A DNA stretch of 64,000 bases from assembly GCF_016545825.1 (NCBI RefSeq), contig NC_052618.1, positions 43,470,196 through 43,534,195 of the forward strand. Reading direction: 5' to 3'. The translations under genes were made by a program, and so were the position numbers. Positions within the stretch are counted from its first letter, which is position 1. The number at the start of each line of letters is the position of its first letter. The stretch is from Eucalyptus grandis (taxonomy: Eukaryota > Streptophyta > Magnoliopsida > Myrtales > Myrtaceae). Positions 1 through 12,700 of the stretch are shown piece after piece. Under the pieces are notes generated by a model. It saw only the letters and a list, made by a program, of their open reading frames with translations, was not told the DNA's origin and searched no databases.

Positions 1-170
1 GAGAAAAATCCCTTAAAAGTAGGCCGCGAGCTGATCGGTTGCTTGAGAAAGAAGCCTAATGCCATCTGCACAGGGTCGACAGTCCTGCATCTTCTTGGAG
101 TAGCCCTTCAAAGATGATGATTCAAGATCAGATGAGCCTCAATGCGGGCCATGGGATGGACAGCTAGTTA

Positions 171-790
171 TTGTTCTACAATGATAGTGACATGCTAGCC
201 CCTTTGATCGATATATGTCGAGCAAATCTGCGTGAAGAGCCTGATCGAAGAGGTCCTTGTCTACTTTCATCGTTTCCTTTTTTTTTCCTAGAAATCTCAT
301 TCAACCAAATCCGCTTGTTATTGTTTTTCAATGTACTAGCACGGAACAGAGTTCCCTGCTACTACATTGCGAACAAGTTGGTAACTATCACATACCATGT
401 TGGTAACTTGTTCATCTAGTTGTGTATGGGTAACTTTCAACAGGTTAAAACAAATATCAAAGTTTATTTATTCCTCAAATTTACCAACTATTTTAATAAT
501 CTACCCACATTTACTTTTGTGACTTACCAACCATTTGAAATTACTAAATCTTAATTTGATTGATATACCAACATTCAGTTATCAACTTTGTTATAGAAAC
601 TGATTTCTTTGTGATTTACTTGTGATTACCAATGCTTTCGAAGCACTGACTTCATTTAAAAATTTCCCACCTTAGTTTCACTGACATATCACCATTCATC
701 ACGTTAACAAAGTGCACCACAACAGCAATGGGGTACAAGCCAAGCCAGGCCGGCCGGCAGCCCCCCATCCCGGACGCCCTAGCTGATGAT
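171..790. other. Non-coding duplicated spacer, copy A
   Basis: This is AT-rich sequence with no supported gene, and it recurs at 49000-49620. Short open frames here are not conserved between the two copies because indels shift them. The motif ACCAAC(A/C)A recurs several times between 360 and 580, which looks like simple decay of a low-complexity tract. Confidence 0.5.
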
Positions 791-1440
791 GATCTAGGGA
801 ATGTCCACTTTCCCGGCCGTGCACTTCTGCAGGCGTATCGCCGCCGCATAGTCCCCATAGGCCTCATGCCCAGAGAAGTAGCCTGTTCAGAGAGAATGAG
901 TACTTCAGCGTGTCCCTGCCAGATTCAAGCCCAAAGGTCCTTGTCTGATCGGACATAGCATTGTAAAAGCCGTAGCAATACGCGGCCTGGTCGGTGTTAT
1001 GCTCGATGATGCTGCCCAAGAACTGAACTGCCTTGCTCCTAGTGTTCATCCAGGCCGGGACACCCCACGGTAGGTCGCCACCCGGCCCCCTTAGGGCATC
1101 CCTGGGTGGGAACAGCCCCCCGGCCTCCATGGCATTGTCCAGTATCTCGAAAGTCAGGCTGCCTCCCATGAGCCGGAACAGTTTCCAGTAGCTGCCCGCC
1201 GCCCTCGTCTCGGGCTCCATAGCTGGGAGTCTCGCCGCCGCAGAGCTCGCGCAGAGGCACGAAACATGCTGGCAACGTTGGGACCCGTCGCCACAGCCTG
1301 CTTCCTCGAGATGTACACCGTCTGATGAATTTTCCTATAGCACGAATGCACGTAAAAACTACTTCTTTTCCGTCATTCCACGCCTGGGTGGGTGGATTCA
1401 GCCCTCTCTTTTTCGGACCAGGCAAGTCCGATTCAGGCAA
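787..1440 (-). pseudogene. Unidentified gene relic, copy A
   Basis: A GC-rich island inside AT-rich DNA reads on the minus strand as a plausible protein starting MEPETRAAG near 1220 and continuing through FYNAMSDQTRTFG to about 864. Copy B at 49680-50270 preserves the same reading. Compared with copy B, copy A has lost about 33 bases near 880-890 that encode a Gly-rich stretch, which shifts the frame. Copy A in turn keeps a further short segment, ending in KVDIP and a stop near 800, that is shortened in copy B. I do not recognise the family. The higher GC and the frame kept between copies suggest a former coding exon; the lesions make it a pseudogene. Confidence 0.45.
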
Positions 1441-1449
1441 AAGATTTTA

Positions 1450-2120
1450 GAAGAAAATGATGAGAAGAACCGAAAAAGAAATCTTGAATTCTTGCACCCC
1501 TAAGCTTTCTACATGTACTAGGCCTGTCTGCTGTTTTTTCCTGTCCGAAATGTATCAAGTCATGGGTAAATTTTACTTTTCAAGAACCTACCTATGCTGA
1601 AAATGATTTGATCACTTCGCATTTAATATTGTGCATCTATATCTGTCTATTGTTACATACGCTTTCCAAAGGATTACCTAGAAACTTCAAGACTTAAGCA
1701 ATAGATGATTAGAGATGACTTCTCCTTATTAGTTTTGCCAAATTCCTAAACAAAAATAGCACCTAAACAATTTGACGTGTTTTCCATTCCAGTATTTTTA
1801 ATTGATACAAAATCAATTATGTAAAATTCTACCCTCTCTCGATCATTTCTCTCCATAACCAAGTTTAATATTTACGGACTTTCTAAATGTTATTGAGTGG
1901 CCCACTTCAGAAAAATTAAACATAGTCATAAATTATCTAAATAATAAGCTTTTAAAAAATTGAATCGGTAATTTCACACAATTTAAAAAGTTTCATATGA
2001 ACAACTGAGCAAAATCCATTGCGTAAATTTACATATTTCTATATATCATTGAGTTTATTGAGACAAATATATCTATGCGGACATAAAAGTCCATGAAATG
2101 ATCTCTTGATTCTACTTTCA
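1450..2120. other. AT-rich spacer upstream of MED21 copy A
   Basis: No gene is visible. The stretch is shared with 50340-50890. A related but more diverged version of the tract around 1680-1900 appears at 40910-41100 and 44000-44160, so it belongs to a family of degenerate long repeats in this region. Confidence 0.5.
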
Positions 2121-2540
2121 GAGTGAACCCCTTTAAAACCCCCCTTCTCAAAAAAAGAGAAAAAAAGGACCCGAATATTTTAATTAAAAATTCGGATTTT
2201 CTCTATCAGTCTAGTAAAATCCAGCATTCAAACCCGCAATATGAGAAGGAAACCCGAAATCCTGCGCTCGTTCTCCTGAATCCTCCTGCGCCGTGCTTCC
2301 GCCGCACCCCGCCGGTCCCTCCGTCCGTCCATAACCTGAAGGCTTCCTCTCTCTCTCCCTCAGCCCCTCTCGTGAAATCTCTTCCTCCGCAATTTCGTCG
2401 TCGCCGGCGTCTCTCCGTCGCCACCTCGCCGGACGCGCGAATCCCTAATTCGCGGCGCGCGGCTGTCTCCGGCGCTCCTCTGTGGCGGAACCTCGCCGAC
2501 TGCTCAGCGCTAGGAACCCCTGCGGCAGGAAATTCGAGGG

Positions 2541-3674
2541 ATGGACGTGATCTCCCAGCTGCAGGAAATTTGGGGACTCTGTGCTCGTTCTTGCAGAGGA
2601 CGTGAGCAGATTTCATTCATAAATGTATACTATGGAAGTTCTCATCGGTTGATCACGGATGTGATGGGTAGTTCTGGAGATGTAATGCGAGTTGGGCATT
2701 TGGTTCATTTTTGTGTATGCCTCCATGTGTGTTAGTTATTCCTACAGAAGAAAACGGGACCTTCTCCACTTTTTTCTTGTGGATTCTGTCGGTGGATATA
2801 TCTGCCACGAGTATCTCAGTGTGCATATGTACATAGAATGTGCTGTGATTTGTTTTACACGAGTTGAATAATCTTTTGACTCATGTGTGTGAAATTGTTA
2901 TGCACATTTGAAAGAGCCACCACTCTTGTGTAATCACGACTATCGTTTCTTTCAAATGTGTTTCTGCATCTTAAAGTCAGTAGAATGGTTTGAGATTGTA
3001 ACTCCATCAGCATTCTTGATCTTGAGTAAGGTGGATTGTTGGTTTCTGATTTCTATCTCATTCACTTTTGTTTTACTTCATGCTTGAAGTAAAATGATGG
3101 TCGGTGTGACATCCTAAACTCTGCGACATCAGTATATTCTCGCGGGTGAAAGCAATTAGCCTCCATTTTAGAGATGAAGCATTATGCTTCAAGTTATAAA
3201 ATTCGGTCTCTTTTCCACCATTTGCTTTGGCAATCTGGATAAAGTTCTATCGGAACTCTTTTTCTTTCGCAGTTTGATGCCTTAGTAGCGGGACTTCCAC
3301 TACCTGAGGGAGGTGAAGAAGCTCAACTCAAAAGGATTGCAGACCTCCAGGTTAAGAGGATCCATGGTTTTTGGCATCTTTAGTTCATTATTTCTGTTGT
3401 TTAAGGCTGTTTCTTATTCATTCCAAATTACCTTTGCACAGGCTGAGAATGATGCTGTAGGACAAGAGCTTCAGAAGCAACTTGAAGCTGCCGGTAATTG
3501 CCCTATCGATGAGGGTGTGAGGGCATTTGTCTCTTTCACTTATGTATGTCAATTTTTGGTCGAAAGTGATATCTTCTATGATTTTTGGCATTGGCAGAGA
3601 AGGAATTGAAGCTGGTCCAGGAGCTATTCAGCCAGGCAACAGATAACTGCTTCAATTTGAAGAAACCAGAATAA
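2541..3674 (+). pseudogene. MED21: Mediator subunit MED21, copy A, exon 1 deleted
   Basis: MED21 is a small coiled-coil subunit of the middle module of the Mediator complex in the nucleus, where it pairs with MED7. Exon 2 (3273-3350, encoding FDALVAGLPLPEGGEEAQLK and onward), exon 3 (3442-3493) and exon 4 (3598-3674, ending LKKPE and TAA) are intact with proper GT-AG borders, and their phases match copy B. Exon 1 keeps only its first eight or nine codons (MDVISQLQ) before a deletion of about 430 bases, relative to copy B, joins it to what was intron 1. The remaining frame runs into unrelated sequence and stops at 2735. A GTGAGC donor-like site near 2601 might be used, but it would not restore the missing 60 residues. 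As read, no normal MED21 can be made. Confidence 0.9.
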
Positions 3675-4030
3675 AAATTGAGGACGCTTCTCTTCTTTAC
3701 CTTTTTTGTAAAATTTATGCAGTAGAGATGATGACTCAGAGAAATAGGCATTCTACTGTTCGAATAGTGCAAAGAGACCTGAGATGTCACAACTCTGTAC
3801 GGGTGAGTTTTGAAGTCCTTGCCGAGTAAAAGTTTCTCGGTGCACAAAAAGCATCAATATGGGCATCAAGTCAACCAAACAATCACTCAAATGAAGTAGT
3901 TCTGGCGAAGTAAGAAGTCTAGTCTTGAATCTTTAATTGCAAAAACAAACTATAATGTTACATTAGCAATGGAAAGTTCTCTGTTTTGTTGTGCACCTTC
4001 CTTCCCTCTGAAGTTTTCAAAAATTGCTTT
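3675..4030. other. MED21 copy A 3' flank
   Basis: This is the presumed 3' untranslated region and downstream spacer, matching 52932-53285. No further coding sequence is supported. Confidence 0.5.
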
Positions 4031-4710
4031 GTTACGTTTTGGTCCTTCTGAGGAAGGTCTTGGTATCGGATGAAGCATGGGCTTGTTTGCCCTTGCAGTG
4101 TAGATCAAGAATCAAGAAGGCAACTTTTATAGTTGTGAAGTTCAAGAAATCAGAGTTTTCCGTGTCTGAACGAGAGTGGAGAAAAGGGCGGGCTTCGACT
4201 TTGAACACTAGACCCCTTGTGGGCGTGTGTCGGGTTATGGCTAGCTTACCCTCTTTAGGGTGCTCTTCTGGCAGGCTTCGTGGCCCCAAATAAAGGGCCC
4301 AACCATTAGTTTAGAACTCTCCCAGAGTGTACGTAAACAGCCAAGAGAATAGTATATCCTCTTCTCCAAAAGGGGCAATGAGAATGCTCGGCTTTCTGGT
4401 TGAACTGCCCACATTGTTGGTGTTGTTAGGATCCCAGATGACGGACATACATTGCTGGCCTCTCTGGGCCACGTGAGCAAAGGGTCAGAAACCGAGGTTG
4501 CCAATGTATTTGGTGGGTACTTGGCATCGATGGCTTGTTATGGCCTAATTTGTTGCCTGCTGCTACCGACTAAACGATCCACTACATTTTGGGGGATGGT
4601 GCTAAATTGGATGTACTTTTGGGCTAGGGAGAGGAATTCTTCCTCACGAATATTAGTCTTACACCTAACATTGGCTTTTTCAATCTCATTAAATATTTAT
4701 GGATAGTCCA
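4030..4710 (-). pseudogene. Unidentified degenerate coding-like relic, copy A
   Basis: The minus strand carries two overlapping frames of about 85 residues (4032-4289 and 4241-4504) that are kept in copy B at 53288-53760. The plus-strand version shows weaker but recognisable similarity to 48340-48740, for example in the tracts around GTTGCC..GCTGCTACC and CACTACATT. This suggests an old dispersed or captured sequence present more than once per unit. Stops interrupt any longer reading. I do not recognise a family, and it could equally be a decayed transposon fragment. Confidence 0.3.
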
Positions 4711-5227
4711 GGTTGTTGCCTTATCTCTTGGTCAAATCAGCCACTGATACTCCAGGATCAGTTTGAGAGAAGTATGTCTGGAACTGGACTTGCATGTCCC
4801 ACCAATTTCAAATGGAACTCGTGGGCAAACTGAGGTACCACTTTGAGGGAAACCGCATCAACATATAGGACCCTTATCAATTGATGTTGGACAATATTTG
4901 AGTGGCATGTGGAAATATGCAATGAGGGAGGCATATAGGGGCCCATTAAAATTTGACTTGGAACTTCCTATTCAGATAGTCAAATCCAAAACTTAAGCTA
5001 TTTGGTGGAGAAAACCACAAGAATATATATAGCACATGAGACCAATTATCAAGTAATGTGTGACAATATTTCAACAGCTATGATTTCACATTCACAAGTG
5101 AACATAGTGAATTAAGGCACTTCATACTTTCTAGGGACAGGTCGATGTGATCAAGGAATGATTTCCTAGACAAAAGCCTTTAGTATAGGTCCATGCAAAT
5201 ATTTCTATTGTCCTAGTCAGATATTCT

Positions 5228-5700
5228 TTGTCCAGAGGATTGGGTACTCTCGGTTCATTTTCATCGAGTTATTCTTCATGGTCTTGTCAATTTCTAGTCT
5301 CCTTGGAGGCTAGGTGTAGTTCCCCACTTTTTTTGCCATCATTCGCATTGACCTCTCTAGGAACCACTTGTGATTGTTTCCTTCTCCTAACATTAGCATC
5401 GAAGGCCTCAGATTATTCATCCAATTCTTTATTAGACTTTATCCTGAATTTCCAAAAGGTCCAAGTGAATCAATCGAAAAGATATTCCTGCACACTTTCA
5501 TTAGGAGACTGAGACGGTGGGCTTTCGTTCCCTGGACCATCCCTAGCCGGGGAGGCTTTTGTTGGGTTAGAACCCAACTTTTGGTTATTGGAGTAGTTGG
5601 CTTCACAACGGTGAAGCCCAAACATGCTTCCAGTACTTCGGCAAGACATTCTATTCTCCAATAGTGGTCGCCATAAAAACATGTAAGGTGGACTTTTCAC
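5228..5700 (-). pseudogene. Unidentified relic with frames kept in both copies, copy A
   Basis: On the minus strand a frame of about 76 residues (5470-5700) corresponds to a 105-residue frame in copy B (54676-54993), which continues N-terminally with MKSLSFWGSQSRESPPYMF. The composition (Ser, Asn, Arg rich) is plausible for protein, but no motif is recognisable and stops follow on both sides. It may be part of a decayed mobile-element gene. Confidence 0.22.
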
Positions 5701-6616
5701 AAGATTGTGATCCCCATAAACTCAGTGATTTCAATTAGTAATAAAAGTCCAAACGAGGGTGATCGATGACCAATTAAAATGTTAAAATTGAGGTTGAATC
5801 CAAAGTAAATGAATTCTAACGTGTCTTGAAGTCTCGAGAACTCCGAAAAAAATGTGAATTACTGATGAAGCACAAACTGTAGATTGGAAACAAGGAAATT
5901 GAATTGTAATTTTGTTGAACCAGAATGGATGGCTTGCATTCCTTGAGGCCATACTTACTCGATCACTAAAACTGAACATATACCATTAATGGCGTTCCCT
6001 AGGATGCGTGAAGAAAGTAAAAAAAACTAACAAAACACAACAGGAATGCTTCTATAAACAACGACAAATATTGAAACTAGGAAACCTAATATAAAATGAA
6101 ATTCAAATCCGAATTCAGGTTAATCTGATCTACTCTAAATAACCTCCTCATCTTCATATCTTCACAATTATTCTAATGTGCTTTGGGATTTTGTGGTGCC
6201 TCCCGTTGATTCTTCTTTTGTCTTTTAAATGGACAATTGCGTTATACATTCTAATCTTCCTCCACAAGAATCATTAAACATCTTCGCTTGCACGCTACTC
6301 TAGGTGATTTGCAACTGCTTTTGATTTCTTAGCTATGGTTACTTACCGGTAGATTAATCCTCCTTAGGTCAATCTTTAACTTCTATGCATGTTTCGAATC
6401 AATTGATAGTCACCTAGTATCATGCAATTGGCTCAAATACTGTCAATTAGAAACTTGTGATCGATGAGTTCATTAGAAGTTTCATATAGGCTTTGTGGGT
6501 TAAATGTATTGTCATGGCCTGATTTGAACTTAATTTGGACTGCTAACTTCTTCACGTTTGGGCCTAAATTTTAGCTCCGATTTCAACATGGGGTTAGTGG
6601 AATAAAAGAGGAAAAG
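5701..6616. other. AT-rich spacer before the MULE insertion
   Basis: No gene is seen. The sequence is shared with 54990-55874. It forms the left flank of the MULE. Confidence 0.5.
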
Positions 6617-6626
6617 AAAATTAAAT
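6617..6626 (+). repeat. Left target-site duplication of the MULE
   Basis: AAAATTAAAT is repeated exactly at 20134-20143 on the other side of the element, and it is present once at the empty site in copy B. Confidence 0.95.
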
Positions 6627-7656
6627 GGATATGTACAGTACAAGTCCTAAAACTTGTCAACAAAGTGCAATTGAGTCCTAAAACTTACAAAAAGTGCAAT
6701 CAAGTCCTAAAACTTGTAAACTTGGTTCAATTCAGTCCTTTCGTTAACACCGTTAGTTTATGTTAACGGAAATTGCTGATTTGGCTTATTTTAATATTTT
6801 CTCTCTCCTACGTGGCAATTAGGGCAAGAAAAATTGTGCACGTAAGCGAAACGACGTCGTTTTGTGGGTATTACCATTCTCAAAACGACAACGTCTCTCC
6901 TCTGTTTTTTTTCACGACGTCTCCTCCTCCGTTTCTCCGTTTCTTTACGACATCTCTTCGATTCTTCCTCTCTCGAATCAACGAACCCTAAGCCCTAAAT
7001 CTCGCAGATCTCTTCCCTCTTCCCCTCTCGAATCAACGCAACCCTAAGCCCGAAATCTCGACGCAGATCTCTTCCCTTCTTCCCGTCTCGAATCAACGCA
7101 ACCCTAAGCCCTAAATCTCGACGCAGATCACCGCCTCGCGAGTTGCAGTTCTTCATCAAACGCTGGTGCGAGTACGCGCGACACTCATCCCACGAGAGCC
7201 TTGGCGGTGGATCGAGCGGCGCCGACGGTGGAGGCGAGTGGATTGAGCGGCGTCGACGATGGAGGCGAGGTGAATTTGTTTGCACCGCTCGCTTACTCTG
7301 TGCTTGACAGGCTGAAGTCTTTGGACCAGTTGACTCAGATTTCTTCTCTCATGTGTATTGGGGATTGTGATTACCGGAGCCGAGTCGCGAGGAGGTCGTC
7401 CCGGAGGTGAGGGTCGAGGATCGCAATTCCTTGGACGAGGCTAAGCAAAGCTCTCCTGATTACCGAGTGACAGGTCATTTTCTGGATGAATCGTGCGTGC
7501 GCATGTGTGTGGAGAATGATTGATTGCACTTGCGCGATGCATGTCCTCCGTTTGGGTAAATTCTTTTGCTGCTTCTTGCTGGTGTATCCGCAGGCTAGTT
7601 GTGGGACTTTGTGTTGTTATGATACCTCTACAATGGAACAGTAGCTCGCTGATTTT

Positions 7657-8746
7657 GATGCTTGAGAGATCATAAACGGTAATCAATTCGATTGAAAACG
7701 GTTAGCTGATGTTTCCTTAGACTTGGCTTGAATGCGTACCTCGCTTTACGAGGATAATCACCCATCCCACCACCTTGCTAGGCATTCTAGATGTTTATAT
7801 ATCAAATTTGTCCTTTGTCGTAGTAATTCCATTAATTGAGATCACAGATGCATGCTGAATTTACATTAAAACTCACTCTCAAATTTGGTTGCTAATTCTA
7901 CTGCTTGGAACGAATATAGATCATTTAAACACTGCCTACAAAAGAACTGTCATAGGTATCAACTTTCATATGATTGTCCTTGTTCATATGCCATTGTGGA
8001 TGTCAGTTATTTGAATAAATACGATATGCGGTTTCACCATCATTCAATTCTTGTAATTGATGCTGTGGATAATCAACAATGCCTACAAAAGAACTATCGT
8101 AGGCACGTTTAAATTGAACTTCTTTACATCACATTGTTCAGTAATTATTCACTAGAATCATCATCATGGCTGATAAATGTACATGACCGTTACACAGTAC
8201 CTGCTTAGTGGTGTCACATGACTATGAATGTTTTCAAAGAACTGTAACTTAACAGAAATCAGTTAAAGATTAGATGGCCTAATGATATATTGCCTCAACA
8301 ACCAGTTCTATCAAGAATTATCCTCTTTTGGAATTATCTATGGATATAACATTTTCCTGTTCTTCCCCATTTTTTTATGCTTGTTGCTATCCCATAATCC
8401 TTTAAGTTGAATCTATAGATATAGTTCCTTTTCACTGTCGATGACGACAGTGATTTGCAACTGTATGTATTTCTGTCATTCGGAAAATGATAATTTATAC
8501 TTTTAGTTAGATATCTAAAGTGAGGACTCTTCTTTTGCACTTTATCAATCTTTTATTGCTCATGGGATGCTCTATAGTACTTGAAGTCATTTTCTAGCTA
8601 CAGGATGAGTTGTTGGTGTTCCAATCTTGTGAGGAGACTTACGATCACATCTTTTTTCATGATGCATTTTGCAGTAATCTGGTTGGCAACAACTTTGCAT
8701 TGGACAACTCTGACAGAAGGTAAATGCCTAGCGATTTTTTGTTTAT
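7657..8746 (+). repeat. 1.09 kb internal arm repeat, left unit 1
   Basis: The unit begins GATGCTTGAGAGATCATAAA and restarts at 8747, where a partial second unit runs to about 9168. The same unit occurs in reverse orientation in the right arm at 18076-19163 and 16982-18075, with a further partial copy at 16178-16981. Confidence 0.9.
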
Positions 8747-9168
8747 GATGCTTGAGAGATCATAAACGGTAATCAATTCGATTGAAAACGGTTAGCTGAT
8801 GTGTCCTCAGACTTGGCTTGAATGCGTACCTCGCTTTACGAGGATAATCACCCATCCCACCACCTTGCTAGGCATTCTAGATGTCTATATATCAAATTTG
8901 TCCTTTGTCGTAGTAATTCCATTAATTGAGATCACAGATGCATGCTGTATTTACATTAAAACTCACTCTCACGTTTGGTTGCTAATTCTACTGCTTGGAA
9001 CGAATATAGATCATTTAAACACTGCCTACAAAAGAACTGTCATAGGTATCAACTTTCATATGATTGTCCTTGTTCATATGCCATTGTGGATGTCGATTAT
9101 TTGAATAAATACGTCTCAGTTTCACCATCATTCAATTCTTGTAATTGATGCTGTCGATAATCAGCAAT
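8747..9168 (+). repeat. 1.09 kb arm repeat, left unit 2 (partial)
   Basis: The first 420 bases of the unit recur here with few changes. The match stops near TCAGCAATTCTGCAAAG, after which unique sequence leading to the transposase gene begins. Confidence 0.88.
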
Positions 9169-9766
9169 TCTGCAAAGCTCGTATTAGTATTCACTAATCA
9201 AGCCTTACGGTTCGAACCATGACTTGGAGAAGCTATCGCCGCTTCAATGATTTAAAAACTTTTAGCATTTAATTAGCAATTGCATCATCCATGAAGGAAC
9301 CTTAAATGTTTCAATGAAAGTCATAAAAATAAAGGAATTTTTCTTGCAATAGAATTATCTGCTTTTGGTTTAGTCATAAGTTCATGCTGCCATACTGGTC
9401 AACTGAATAAAATTTTCTTCTTTTATCTTAGCCTTCTCCCTTCAGGATTAAACTGTCTTCAGCAGAATTTTCCTTGCAACAGGGGGAAAGGAATCTGTAA
9501 GTCCATATAACCTTTTTCCCCTTAATACGCTTTCCTTTTGTTGAATGCCTCAACAAGAGGAGGACAGAGATTGGGTTTATAGCTACCTTACATATTTCGA
9601 GGATCACTTCGCGGAGGCTCCGAGATTTGGGAAAGTTTTCAGCGGGCGGTTCATTGCTCAGGCATAATTAGTTCAGTTTACTATCACTTTCAACTCCTTT
9701 TTTGCCGATGCAGGTTTGCTGATGCTTGTATTGGAGGGTTGACTACTCTCAAGGTCATCCATCAAC

Positions 9767-12700
9767 ATGGGTATGTTTACCCTACCTATTTCTCTTTACA
9801 AGTGAAGTCATTAGTAGTTTTTAGATGAAATTTTACGATTGAAAGTGCTATTTGTTTCTATTCTTTTGTAGGTCCAACGGGCAACAACAAAGTTTATCTC
9901 ACTGTTTTCTTTGGAGGTAAATTTCAAGCTGGACCGCCCTTAGAATACGTAGATGGAAGGGTCGATGTTGTTGAAGTAGACATAAGTAAGGGTTCATTAT
10001 CCAACATAATTTCAGCTGTTGAGGTTCTGTGTGGGCGTAAGATAGAAAAGCTCTTTTATAGAGTTCCTGGAAGTACTATTCTTGAAGATGGAGTAACTCT
10101 TAGGTACTTATGGGATAACTCCAATGTGATAGATCAATTTTATCATCATCTTCACTCTGAAAATATTGAATTGTATGTTGAGCACGTCGATGATGAAGAA
10201 ACGCTTGATGAGATAGGGGGAGTTGAGATGGAAACTGAAGGTTTGTTTGATGTGAATATAGAAAGTGTTAATAATGTGGCTGATGATGTGTTTGAAAATA
10301 TAATTGGAAATGCCGATGGTGATGGGAACCAGCTTGAGGGTGAAAGTAGGAATGTGGATGATGAGAATGATGATGCATGTAATTTGGTGGATGTTGAAGA
10401 GTCGAGTGACGATGATGATTTTGAATTGGTTAAAGCAAGAAGAAATTTAAAAGAATTTTCAGCGAGACATAGACTCAAAATTGGAACTAACATTGAAGAA
10501 ACTTCTCAATTAGACATTGGCTCTCAAACTCCATTATCAGTTGATCCTCTAATGGTGGATGTGTCTGGGTGCGAAACATAGTACTATGATTCAGATGAAG
10601 AAGAAAGTCTTCATTCAGATTTAGATAATGAGAGTGAAAAAGAAGAAAATGATGTTATTTCAAGAAGAAGGAGTAGGTTTCCATCATATGATCGAAATTG
10701 TAAGAATCCAGTATTTGTTGTTGGCATGACATTTGAAGATTCAAGTGAGTTCAAAGATGCAATTTTGAGGTACTCAGTGGCTGAGCAAAGAGCAATTAAA
10801 TACACCAAGAACACCACTGGATTTGTAAAGAGCTAGGTGTGCCGAAGCTAATTGTAACTGGATGATTTATGATGCTCTCGATAGCCAAACTGGATCATTC
10901 CATTTGAAAAAGTACATTGATGAGCATATATGTGCTATTACTTTTGAGAATAAGAGAGTTTCTAGTTCTTTTTAGCTAAACACTTCATGATTCTCATTTT
11001 ACGCAATGCCTAAAGTTAAAGCACCTCAATTGAAGATATTGGTTAGAGAACAGTTGGGGGTGAATGTCACTGTGAGCCAATGCAGGAGAACAAAGCTAAA
11101 AGTGTTAAAGGAATTACAAGGCAATTATAAGAAAGAGTATGCACTGATGTACGATTACTTGGGAGAGCTTTACATTGCAAGCCGGGTGAGCACATTTATA
11201 ATGAAAGTTGAAAGACCACTACCAGATTCCTTACCATTATTTGATAGGACTTACATTTGCTTTGATGCATGTAGGAAATGATTTTTGGCAGGGTGTCGGA
11301 AGATCATTGGATTAGATGGATGTTTTCTTAGGGGATTGATCAAGGGTGAGTTGTTGTGTGCTGTGGGGAGGGATGCTAACAATCAAATGTATCCGGTAGC
11401 ATGGGCGTCGTAAGAATTGAGAATAAGGACACATGGAGCTGGTTTATCAACTTGTTGAAAGAAGATCTTGACATGGGTAATGGTAATGGATGGGCCTTAA
11501 TAAGTGACCAACAAAAGGTATGTAATACTACTATCGCTCATCTTGAATTTGTTTGAAACAATGTATATAATGATTTCTAATATTAATGTTTTCTTTTCTT
11601 TTTTTTTTATATATTAGGGCCTCATTCCTTCAGTAGTTGAACTTTTGCCAAATGCAGAACATAGAATGTGTGCGAGGCATATATATTGTAATTGGGGTCA
11701 AAAATACAAAGGAAAGCATTGATGAGACAATTCTGAAATGTGCTAAGAGTACTAATATGTCAGATTTTGAGGTGCATAAACAAAGATTGAAGGAAATGAC
11801 TCCACAAGGTCATGATGATCTATTCCAGATTGAGCCAAAGCACTGGTCTAAAGCCTTATTTGACACCGACATAAAATGTGATGTTGTTGATAATAATCTT
11901 AGTGAAGCTTTCAATGGTAGGTGTGTGGAAGCTAGGTGTAAGGCCATTGTGAGTATGCTTGAAGATATTAGAATCATGATTATGAATAGAATGCACAATC
12001 AAAGGGATGCATGTGCTAAGTGGACAAGGAATTATGGTCCAAGGATTGTGCATAAGTTACATCGAATACGGTGGCTAGTAGATATTGCCATTTGATATGG
12101 AATGGAGATCAAGGATACGAGATTATGGAAAATGGTGACAAATATGTTGTAGACTTCAATTTGAATACTTGTTCTTGTAGAGCTTGGAAAGTTAGTGGAA
12201 TCCCATGTTGCCATGCTATATGTGCAATACACCACAAGAAAAATGATCCGGGTGACTACCTAGCCGATTGCTATAACAGGAACAAATACTTAAGTGCTTA
12301 TCAATTCATGATGCCTACTGTGAGAGGACAGAAATTTTGGGGTAAAACTAATAAAGAAGCCCCTCAGCCCCCACCGATCAAAAGATGCCCGGTAGGCCAA
12401 AAGGAGTAGAAGAAAGCAACCACTTGAGCTTGTAAGAGAGAACATAATGACTAAAGAGGGTAAGCGAATGACTTGTTCTACTTGCCATGTGGTTGGACAT
12501 AATTGTAAAGGATGTCCTCTGAGAAAGGTATTTCTTAACTAATTGATTTTGTTGATTCTAAGCCTGTTGTCTTGTCATCAATGCTTACTATGTGCTTTTT
12601 AGGCCCATGCAAATGCACCTGAAGCTCAATCTCAAGCCAATTCTAGTGGATCAAGGCCTAAAAAAAGACAAGTATGTTGTGATAGATTCATGCATTATAA

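Larger units (their letters stand above)
1..6626. repeat. Segmental duplication, copy A, left part
   Basis: This block matches 48819-55884 in the same orientation almost line by line, including the MED21 gene, its upstream relic and the downstream non-coding DNA. Copy A is about 440 bases shorter, mostly because of one deletion of about 430 bases across MED21 exon 1. By eye the copies differ by scattered substitutions and short indels, roughly a few percent. The match starts at the window edge, so the true left boundary is outside. The block stops exactly where the MULE begins and resumes after it at 20134. Confidence 0.95.
6627..9168 (+). repeat. MULE left terminal inverted repeat
   Basis: This arm is the reverse complement of about 17650-20133. 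The outer 120 bases hold subterminal repeats built on AGTCCTAAAACTTGT and GTGCAATTGAG. Next come a CTACGTGGC and AACGACGTCGTTTTG tract, then a tandem repeat of about 60 bases (three copies at about 6974-7135, each starting CGAATCAACG; the right arm has only two). A GC-rich stretch at 7150-7440 may be a captured gene fragment: its 69-residue frame 7201-7410 contains NLFAPLAYSVLDRLKSLD, mirrored at 19376-19618. Length differences between the arms are mostly in tandem tracts. Confidence 0.9.

Noticed and set aside
2123..2616. Frames of 136-160 codons on both strands upstream of MED21 copy A
   Set aside because: The sequence is the GC-rich leader of MED21. The frames are broken by indels in copy B, where the leader aligns, and both strands are open equally.
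7885..8112. 75-codon frame repeated in each 1.09 kb arm unit
   Set aside because: It recurs because the unit recurs. Units differ by indels that end the frame at different places, and no domain is visible.
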